This document shows, piece after piece, positions 56,616-64,000 of a stretch of 64,000 bases of DNA. Numbering within the stretch: position 1 is the stretch's first letter; every line of letters starts with the position of its first letter. The position numbers and the translations under genes were made by a program. The notes under the pieces are model-generated. The model made no database searches, was not told where the DNA came from, and saw only the letters and a program-made list of their open reading frames with translations. Source of the stretch: Fremontodendron californicum (taxonomy: Eukaryota; Streptophyta; Magnoliopsida; Malvales; Malvaceae); assembly GCA_030761205.1 (NCBI GenBank), contig JAULJL010000001.1:36403145-36467144 (forward strand), written 5' to 3'.

Positions 56616-56878
56616 TTTCAAGAAAAACATTTGATGTTGGGCAAAAAGTTCTACTTTATAATTCTAGACTTCACATATTTCCTGGTAAGTTGAGATCAAG
56701 ATGGACTGGCCCATTTGTGGTTAAGCATGTGTATCATTATGGAGCAGTTGACATTGAGAATCCTCAAAATGGTAACGTATTTAAGGTAAATGGACAAAGA
56801 CTCAAACTCTTTTTGGAAAATCATGTTACTCAAGAAAAGGTTGTTTTTCTTTCTGATCCTTGTTTTGAAAATAACTAG
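56552..56878 (+). pseudogene. Integrase C-terminal remnant, out of frame (E5)
   Basis: In the frame ending at 56878 it encodes KERTKAFHDK, FDVGQKVLLYNSR, RSRWTGPFVV and FKVNGQRLKLF, the GPY/F end of integrase. In E2 and E4 this is fused to gag-protease. Here the 1-base loss upstream separates it. Confidence 0.8.
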
Positions 56879-57019
56879 ATGTAAATATACTTTTTTTAAC
56901 CCCGGTTAAATGGCGGATAACGGTACTCCGTGATTATTTAAGTCGGTTCCATCAGCTACCCACAAAACTGATATTGTATATAAATTTCTCTTTCAATTTC
57001 TTTTTCATTTTTTTTCAAG

Positions 57020-57556
57020 ATAGATGATATTCTCACAAGATTGCAGAAACGATTTCCTCCTTTTCCTTGAAATATTTTACTGAAGCTTTACCAAGTTCGA
57101 TTTGAAAGATTAAGAATGCTTATGCACAAAGGGATTCCTGAAGACATACGTTGGATAATTGAAGCCAAGGTACGTGAAGATGAATATCTTCTTGTTTTGC
57201 ATTTACCAGGTACAGGTAGAAGCACTTTTGCAAAGAAGCGACGAGCAAAGCGCATGAGTTCAAATTGCCACAAATGTGCACGATGGACGTGTAACGGTAA
57301 ATGTCGTTCTATTGGGATTCCGTCCTCTAATCGAGATGATAAAATTGAATTCATTAAGGATGGACTGAGTAAGGAGAATTTGGGTAATATCCAACTTTCT
57401 CTTGAGACGCATCCTAGTGGAGACGTACAAAGAGAAATTCTTGATTTATGGCCGCAATTCCAAAGGGAATGGCAACATCTTGGGAATCTGATGTTAAAAG
57501 ACCCTGTTTGCCAGCTTGTAAGAAAACTGGATGGGAAGCATATCCTCGACTCATAG
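57020..57556 (+). pseudogene. Basic cysteine-rich ORF, broken start and nonsense codon (E5)
   Basis: It aligns over all 178 codons with the E1-E3 copies, but the initiator ATG is ATA (57020-57022) and codon 17 is TGA instead of CGA. The upstream acceptor CAG is AAG. From the internal Met at 57116 an open frame of 146 codons keeps the basic segment GTGRSTFAKKRRAKRM and all four cysteines, so a shorter product is conceivable. Confidence 0.7.
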
Positions 57557-57886
57557 AAGGCGTTTAAGCCGTTTCTGGACGTAAAACCAGAGGAAGATGT
57601 GAGCCACAATCACAACTACAATAAATGACTTCTCAACTTTTGATTTGCAATAACTTCATTTCGGTTTAATGTACGTGTTGTTAGATTTTTGTAATTATTC
57701 TCGTTTTTTTTTTTTTTTTTGCATTGGTCTTTTACGGTTGCTTTTTCTTCTCTTTTTGATTTTCTTCCTGAAATCACGCAAAAATCTTTTGTTAGGTTAA
57801 CATTTTCTTCTGACAGGTCAGATACACTTTCGGCGATATTATTACTCTTGTCTGATTCACTACTCAGTCCTCTATATATTACACCA

Positions 57887-57905
57887 TGTACTCATTCTCT
57901 TTCAG
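57887..57905 (+). promoter_or_regulatory. Candidate 3' splice site before LOG (E5)
   Basis: TACTCATTCTCTTTCAG then GCACTCG, ending 14 nt before the LOG ATG at 57920. Splicing here would also remove the upstream ATG at 57887, which is out of frame with LOG in this copy. Confidence 0.5.
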
Positions 57906-57919
57906 GCACTCGAAAAAAA

Positions 57920-58567
57920 ATGGAAAGTACTTCGTCCCAGCGCATTGAAAAAGTTTGTGTCTTTGGAGGTGCTTATCCAGGGAAAAATAAAATATTCGCT
58001 GATGAAGCCATAAGAGTTGGAGTAATACTTGCCCAACAAAAGATCCAGTTGATTTATGGAGGCGGTAGTACGGGTTTAATGGGAGCAGTCGCTACAGCAG
58101 CACACGCCGGAGGAAGTCCAGTTCTAGGAATCGTGCCAAAACTATTCACAGATTTTTGTGGACCTACCGTGGGTAAGGAAATACAAGTCTGGAGTATCCC
58201 TGAACGGATGACAATCATGTACCATTCTGCCGATGCATTCATTGCTTTACCAGGAGGTCTGGGTACATTGGAAGAAATAGCTTGCGTGGCTTCTTGGTCA
58301 TCTTTGGTCACAAATAAGAAACCCATTGGTTTGCTTAATATTAATGGTTATTTTAGTAATTTGCTTTCATACTTAGATAATGCTGTGGATAAGGGATTCA
58401 TGTTTTCAGAGGCAAGGAGAACCATAATTTCTGCTACAACCATTGAAGATTTACTCAAAAAGCTCCAAGCTTATGAGTATTTATCTGCTACGGTTGTTTC
58501 GCAAACGCTCGGAAAAAGAAAAAGAGATATGGACGAGCAAGGAGTGGATTGCACTCTGTCTTTGTGA
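57920..58567 (+). CDS. LOG-like: LOG-type cytokinin phosphoribohydrolase (E5 copy)
   Basis: 215 residues, intact, with YGGGSTGLMG, PERMTIM (Arg96) and PGGLGTLEE. Copy-specific changes are K10E, I12V, N24K and N to K in AVDNG. An open frame continues upstream to 57719, but that stretch is the untranslated leader in the other copies, where it is out of frame, so the start at MESTSSQ is preferred. LOG stays intact although the neighbouring cysteine-rich ORF and the integrase piece in E5 are broken, which suggests that LOG is the part under stronger selection. Confidence 0.9.
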   Translation: MESTSSQRIEKVCVFGGAYPGKNKIFADEAIRVGVILAQQKIQLIYGGGSTGLMGAVATAAHAGGSPVLGIVPKLFTDFCGPTVGKEIQVWSIPERMTIMYHSADAFIALPGGLGTLEEIACVASWSSLVTNKKPIGLLNINGYFSNLLSYLDNAVDKGFMFSEARRTIISATTIEDLLKKLQAYEYLSATVVSQTLGKRKRDMDEQGVDCTLSL

Positions 58568-60632
58568 CATTATCTAACATTTTGTTTGTTGTGTCTCAGT
58601 TATAATAAGTGGTTAGCAACCTCTGCAGGTAATATCTCCTAAATTCTACCTTTAGTAGGGGGTAAGGGACATATTTTGTTAATTTTAAAAATAAAAAAAA
58701 ATAATAATTTGATGTGTTTTAAGCCATTTAGAAGTATTCATTCTGAACAAGGTCTGAGTAAGGAAGACTTGAGACATACCTTGTCAGTTTGATTTCTTCT
58801 TTCAAAAAAAAAAAAAAAAGTTTGTTGTGTTTTAAGCAATTTAGAAGTATTCATTCTGAACAAGGTCTGAGTAAGGGAGACTTGAGACATACCTTGTCAG
58901 TTTGATTTTAATCTTTTTATGTTTACTTGTTAATTTTTGTTTAGTATTTTAGGATTATTTAGGTTGCATGAGTTTGTTTTGTTTTGAGTCTTAGTTATTC
59001 CTATTCTTATGTTATTAGTTCTTTTCTCTTACACATGATTCTTTCATTTGGGTTAATAGACTTACATTGAGGACAATGTAAGAATTAAGTGTGGGGGGAA
59101 CGATTTAGGATTTCTTTTATTTTTGTCTACTATTTTTTTTTATGAGTCTTTATTATTATTATTATTTTTTCAATGTGTTCTAGTTCCTTTTTAATACAAT
59201 GATGAGATATGAATTGCATAAGTCTAAAACAGATTTATTAGTGAGAAGATTTTCATGAGAATTGAGCTTGATGTCAACCTTTTTATGAGCCAATGTTAAT
59301 ATGATATGTTGATTGAGAAAGAAGCATGTTTAGACTTAATCTGACTTGTATAATCATCCTTGTGAGTTTTTGAGCCTATAATGATTGATGCATTATACAA
59401 ATCAATCTAATTTCTTTCGTGAGTGCTCTTATGATTACATGATTCTCTAGAACTTGCTTTAAACCATTTGAGACTATATTGATACATGTGACAACATGAA
59501 TATGATAGAGGCATTAGGATTATAACCAGAGCCAAACAGCCATCCATTATTAATGTTCTAAGAGAACATCCCCACTAGTGAGCCAATTTGAGCCTACATT
59601 AAATATGCTATTTTATTGGTAATCAGAACTTACACCTAGCCTAAATATACTTATATCCTTACCCTTGTTCTAAAGATGGATTATATATTTTGAGACATAT
59701 TGCAAAAACAAGGGATACTTTTTGAAAATTTGGGTTAGAACGAAAGATAAGTGTGGGGGAGGAGAGAGGCAAAAGTCAAGAGAAAAAGAAAGGGATCATT
59801 GTCAAATACATTCCCATATTAAAAAAAAAAAAAAATCTTCTCTTGAACTTCTAGTTAAAGTAAAGAAAAAGATGTTACAAAGTTAGTTAGAATGATGCAA
59901 AGGCTCAACATGAATATTTAGCCTATGTTATTATGTGCTTTATAAGAGTTTTGAGAAGTTTTATTTGTATGATCTTTTTATGTCTCTAAACTCTATGAAC
60001 TCTTTGGAACCTTTGTGATATCTTTATCCTTTTGTTCTTTAACCACATTATAACCCTTTGGCCCCATTACAACCTTGAATAAAGACCTCTTGATTTATGA
60101 AGTTGTATGATCTAAATAGTGGAGAATAGGTGGACAAGCAAGCATATGGTAGAAGTGTTTTCATGAGATTGATTGAGTGTAAACACTTTACCACTACTTT
60201 AAAGATTGAAAATCAAGAGAGTATCCCATGTGAGAAATTGAGATTAACTTTGAATATGCACTATTTTGATTGAAATATGTTATGTTAATATTGGCTTAAC
60301 TCAAACTATTTACATTCAAGCAAGATTTTTTTGTGAATTTCTTTGAGCTATTGATTAGTTTATAAGACTTGTTCAAAGATTGTCTCTAATTTATATTGAA
60401 AGGATTAGGAGTAAATATTTATAGTGTATGTAGTTTACTTATATTTTAGTTTTTCAATGTTTGTGGGTATCGTTCTAGCAAACCCTCACGAGACTAAACT
60501 CGTCCACTAGGGACACCTAGGGGTTTAAAGGCTTGTGTCACATGCTAAGTGCCACCGTGATTTCCAACGAAAATGGATTAGATTAGATTTTCTTATTTTA
60601 TTTTTATTGAGCCGTTGCTAGGGACTAGCAAC
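58568..60632 (+). other. E5 untranslated 3' internal region
   Basis: No ORF is supported. It contains a 113-bp duplication with A tracts (58708-58930), the hairpin CTTACATTG / AGGA / CAATGTAAG at 59061-59082 followed by AAGTGTGGGGGGAA, and a third purine tract AAGTGTGGGGGAGG near 59749. The stem found just after LOG in E2 and E3 has been lost by a short deletion near 58650. Confidence 0.75.
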
Positions 60633-60650
60633 AATCTAAGTGTGGGGGTG
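60633..60650 (+). other. E5 polypurine tract
   Basis: AATCTAAGTGTGGGGGTG immediately before the 3' LTR. Confidence 0.92.
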
Positions 60651-62158
60651 TGATAACTCGTATAATTATATAGTTTTTAGTTATGTTTTATTATTGTTTT
60701 GTGTCAAATACGAGTTATTATTGCTTAGTCTACTTGTGTTTATGATCTTTTATATTTTTATGTAATTTGGTGTTTTTCATGAGTTTCTTTGAGTGATTTC
60801 AGATTACTAGGTTAAATCAAGAATTAAGGGCAAATCCAATTCAGTTCCAGTTCCGACACCTTTTGCCATATCAGCTATATCTGGAGTTTCACCGAAGCAT
60901 TAAGGCTGAAATATTGACAGTGCAAAGTTAAGAGGCATATCTATCTTTTTCATGTTTTACACTTCTTGAAACGAAGTCGTTTTCCCTACCGAAATCAACC
61001 ATCAAGTTGGCTGATGTGCAATGACGTCTGTTCTGCACCGTTTTGGTATTTTGACCATATCTTCCGATCCACACGAGCAAATGATCTGATTCCAACGGCT
61101 ATGGATCCGTAACTGATAGAGGCATATTTTTCTAGAAGACCATTTGATCAGATCGAGCCTCCAACATTGACAAAATTGACCATCAAGCTGGCTGATCAGA
61201 ATTGTCATACAACATGACGAAAATTGTTAGAAAAATGCACCCACCTATTATACATACCTTTGAAATTTATAAAGCTTGTCTCTTGTCATTTAGCTCTCCA
61301 AAATGTGTATAAATAGAGGGCCTTGGATGAGTATTAGGATACATTAGAGATTGGTAGGATATTAGCCATTGTAATAAAATTCTCTAAGTTTTCTTTTTCT
61401 TTCCTTTCTCTAGTTTTCTTTTTCTTTATTTACTTATGCTTCTTACATTTCTTTTCATTTTATTCATATCTAGTATGTGTTGCTAATCATATTGTTGAGG
61501 TGATGAGGTGAAGCTCTTGGTAAATGCTAAGGTTAGTCTCTTAAACATGAGCTAAAATGAATCATCATTTATAAACACTAGTATAGATAATATTTTCTTT
61601 TGGTTTAAAATCATACTTACAAAGTAGGGATCTTGATTCATTATTGACAAGGAAAATGGCACAGTAAATGCTTGGTTTCATAACCTTGATTTGTTGTAGA
61701 CATATACCTTGGCATAAGGAATGCTTGGACTCTTTTTATGAGTTTTGAGGACACCAAATGAACATAATATCATATGCTATGGACGTTGGACAATTTGGAC
61801 TGAATTGCTAAACCTTCCGATTGGAACCTCCTTTATGTGTGGATTTCAATTGTGTAATAAAACAAGATTAATCTTAGCATAACACCAAGAGTGGATTCTC
61901 TAACCTCAACATCTTTTCTTATTGTTTTTTATATCTTGTTTAATTTCTTTTATATTTTGTTTATTTTGTTCTCTAATATCTTGTTTATCTTATTTTGTTG
62001 TTGATTCCCTAATATCTTGTTTACTTTCTTTGTCTTATATATTTATAAACTTATACTTACTAATACGCTTCCCTGTGGTTCGACCTCGGACACCCGAGAA
62101 TTTATTACTTGAACATAACCTGCACTTGGGTTTACAACTCTTAATTGAGTCTCCATCA
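60651..62158 (+). repeat. E5 3' LTR (type 1)
   Basis: 1,508 bp, TGATAACTCG to TCTCCATCA, about 0.8% different from the 5' LTR by eye. It is followed by the AGGGA duplication. Confidence 0.95.
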
Positions 62159-62163
62159 AGGGA

Positions 62164-62892
62164 CGAAGCTTTTCCTTATCATTTCCCCAAAAAAAGACTT
62201 TGGATCCAAACATACAGAAGCTGTGCATATCCCTCGAAACGTCCCTCGCCTTTTCTTCGACAGAAGCTGAGTGACCTAAACGTCTCAGCAAGAATAGCAG
62301 GAGAAGGATCAATTTGTTTGCCCAGACACTCAAAGAAATCTACTACGGCCATCTCAATGTGCCCCAAGATCTTTGGAAATATCACCAAACCATAGATTGC
62401 CAAGGCAAAAACATCCACCAACTATCACTCTCCGAGTTGCTCATGATATAGTCTCGCAAGAATACCCATGGGATACAAACACTCGAACCCTTCTTTTTAA
62501 TATCCGGGGAATCTATCGGAATCTCCATATCTAATATCTTAGATAGCTTCCTCCAAAAACTAACTTTCTTTTTGCTGCTTGCAATAGACCTTATCAAGGC
62601 TGGATGACTCAATACGGAGTAAAATTGAGTATTCCTCGATGGTACGTGTCATATCTTCCCGATTGAACGTGAAGCATCGGTAAGAGGGATCCCAAAATTG
62701 TACCATTGCCCTAATTAACTGCTCATCTATCTGGATCGAAAGAAGTAATGCTATGTCACCATACTTGTTAGTGAACTCGTTTTTCTTTGCAGTTCTCCAT
62801 TGTCCCCAAATCTCTTCTAATTCTGTTAAATAATTTTGACTCATATCCAAATGCACCGACTCAGGAAGAACAGACACGATGCTTCTAGCCAA
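62164..62892 (-). pseudogene. Ogre ORF1 remnant, N-terminal part
   Basis: On the minus strand: LTELEEIWGQWRTAKKNEFT, GDIALLLSIQIDEQLIRAMV, FWDPSYRCFTFNREDMTRTI, then in shifted frames PWVFLRDYIM and AIYGLVIFPKILGHIEMAVVD followed by AETFRSLSFCRRKGEGRFEG. This is the plant-retroelement ORF1 family (DUF7745-like) found before gag in Ogre. At least two frameshifts are present. E5 interrupts it, and it continues at 52275. Confidence 0.78.
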
Positions 62893-63847
62893 GCAGTCTC
62901 CTTTGTCAACCTGATGCTTCTCTGACTCTGTTCGGACCTTTCGTATGTCTTGGAAGTAACTGAAACTGATACAAGATCTCGATGTTCATGACCGTAATGA
63001 AAACCCCTTTGACTGAAATTTGGCTTAAGGGAAACACTCCTAAGTGACCATGATGCATGCAATGAAAACAAAGTAAAACAAAACAAACAAAACAAAACAA
63101 AACAAAAGGAAACAAGTCAGTACAAGGGTATAATAATCAAATCAATGCGATATCGAAATAAATAGCTGAAGGTGAGAAACGTTCCCCCGAGTGTCCCTAG
63201 CTTCGGTACCTCTAACGAAAATTCAGCATTGCTTCGCCTAGGTTCACTATATGAGGTTGCATTAGGTTCTAAAAAGGCTCCAAATTGCTCCTCACTGTCG
63301 CCAGTGAAGACTAGTAAGGCAACTCGATAATAGCGGGTTCAATTTGTTAAAGTGTATTTCCCAGGAATATACGAAGGTTATCACCTCACGAAAGCATACG
63401 TAGTTTACTACTCCAAAAGTGTTTCGCTAGCCCATGTGGAGGTTAACACCTCACGATAGTGTAGTTACTTTACTTTCACCTAAAGGATGGAACCCTGGTA
63501 GAGGGCTCATGTTATGCAAATATAAGTATAGTGTGTGAAGAGGAACAAACAAACCTTTCACCACCTATTCTATACCCTTATTCTAAAACCCTAGCAATTT
63601 AATAAAGACAAAATTAAACAATGTAAAGCATTAATTAAACAAAGAATAGTAATGACATATAAAATTAAATAACTAGAGAACAGTAAAGATATGCATGCAC
63701 ATGAGAATGAGTACATTTAAAACATTTGATTATTTTCCAAAATTTTCCTTTATTAGAAAATGGGAATTAAAAGTAAACACCAACCAAAACCGAAAAAACT
63801 GAGACTTTCGATAACACACGACTAATTCTAGGCCTGACTCTCTAAAA
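62893..63847 (-). other. Ogre leader, no supported gene
   Basis: The untranslated leader between primer site and ORF1. It holds an (AAAAC)n-like tract at about 63066-63110 and two short repeats with CACCTCACGA near 63382 and 63450. Short minus frames here do not resemble known proteins. Confidence 0.6.
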
Positions 63848-63865
63848 TCCCCAGCGGAGTCGCCA
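63848..63865 (-). other. Ogre primer-binding site
   Basis: The + strand reads TCCCCAGCGGAGTCGCCA, so the sense strand is TGGCGACTCCGCTGGGGA. This site is typical of Ogre elements, where it is usually assigned to tRNA-Arg. Confidence 0.8.
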
Positions 63866-63868
63866 AGC

Positions 63869-64000
63869 TGTCAATACGTGATCCCGTCGTAGGGACTCGC
63901 TCGAGTGAGGTGAGAAAACAACACAGGCAGAGGAAAAGACGACTTAATTCCTCTTGAAATAAAAAGGTCGAAGGTATAAAAATGACCTCGGAAAAATAAA
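63869..64000 (-). repeat. Ogre 5' LTR, first 132 bp only
   Basis: It aligns with 853 onward with about ten differences. The remainder lies beyond the window. Confidence 0.85.

Larger units (their letters stand above)
52281..62158 (+). mobile_element. E5: Athila-like element with gag-pro and LOG cassette, plus strand
   Basis: A 9,878-bp insertion flanked by AGGGA (52276-52280 and 62159-62163), in the opposite orientation to the Ogre and the other elements. The LTRs are both 1,508 bp with about twelve differences. It retains the 138-bp segment that E2 and E4 lost, so it shows the older junction, where sequence from just before RT (FLGENETFPVI) joins sequence after the integrase core (NELEELR). 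Confidence 0.95.
853..64000 (-). mobile_element. Ogre-type Ty3/gypsy retrotransposon, old and nested-into
   Basis: The same sequence (about GATCCCGTCG followed by CGAGTGAGGTGAGA) starts at 853 and again at 63869, marking the two LTRs of one minus-strand element. Next to the right LTR is a primer site complementary to TGGCGACTCCGCTGGGGA (63848-63865), which is characteristic of Ogre elements. Next to the left LTR is a purine tract (14898-14912). Removing the four direct insertions and their TSDs leaves about 18.5 kb in the window. With the missing part of a roughly 5.3-kb 5' LTR the element would be near 24 kb, the size range of Ogre. Coding remnants occur in Ogre order: ORF1, gag, protease, RT, RNase H, second RNase H, integrase. 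All are broken by stops and frameshifts. Confidence 0.85.

Noticed and set aside
57719..57919. 67-residue N-terminal extension of the E5 LOG ORF, with a hydrophobic start that could look like a signal peptide
   Set aside because: The same sequence is out of frame with LOG in E1-E3 and lies before the conserved splice-acceptor-like site, so it is leader sequence.
10003..58567. Four LOG genes as a host tandem gene cluster
   Set aside because: Each copy is bounded by its own LTR element and target duplication and is on both strands, so amplification was by transposition.

Overview
The window is repeat-rich nuclear DNA from a flowering plant, probably a eudicot. I see no host single-copy gene, rRNA or tRNA gene and no prokaryotic signature. 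Almost all of it is a nest of LTR retrotransposons. The species cannot be named from the sequence.

Layout. Bases 1-852 are flanking DNA with CACTA-transposon-like subterminal motifs. At 853 begins the 3' LTR of a very large, old, decayed Ogre-type (Ty3/gypsy, Tat clade) element on the minus strand. It runs off the right edge, where its 5' LTR starts at 63869. The Ogre carries minus-strand remnants of ORF1, gag, protease, RT, RNase H, a second RNase H and integrase. Its RT active site reads CVDN instead of YVDD.

Five younger Athila-like elements sit in or on the Ogre, each with an exact 5-bp target-site duplication and a tRNA-Asp primer site: E1 5911-14632 (-, TAGAC), E2 15396-24880 (-, TCTTA), E3 30376-46914 (-, GTTGT), E4 36850-44641 (-, GAAGT, inside the gag of E3) and E5 52281-62158 (+, AGGGA, inside Ogre ORF1). 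All five lack RT, RNase H and the integrase core. E2, E4 and E5 have a gag-protease ORF joined directly to the integrase C-terminus; E1 and E3 have only a shortened gag. They therefore need an autonomous helper.

The striking content is a two-gene cassette after the gag/pol remnant (where Athila elements often carry an env-like ORF), present in E1, E2, E3 and E5 and absent from E4. Its second gene is an intronless, full-length LONELY GUY (LOG) cytokinin-activating phosphoribohydrolase with catalytic motifs intact. Its first gene is a 178-codon basic, cysteine-rich ORF whose motif order resembles the small nucleic-acid-binding proteins of carlavirus-type plant viruses. A polypyrimidine-CAG splice acceptor lies just upstream of LOG in all four copies and of the cysteine-rich ORF in two. 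I infer a mobile family that carries a cytokinin-activating enzyme and a putative RNA-binding, perhaps silencing-suppressor, protein expressed from spliced subgenomic RNA. LTR pairs are about 0-1% divergent by eye, so the family moved recently.
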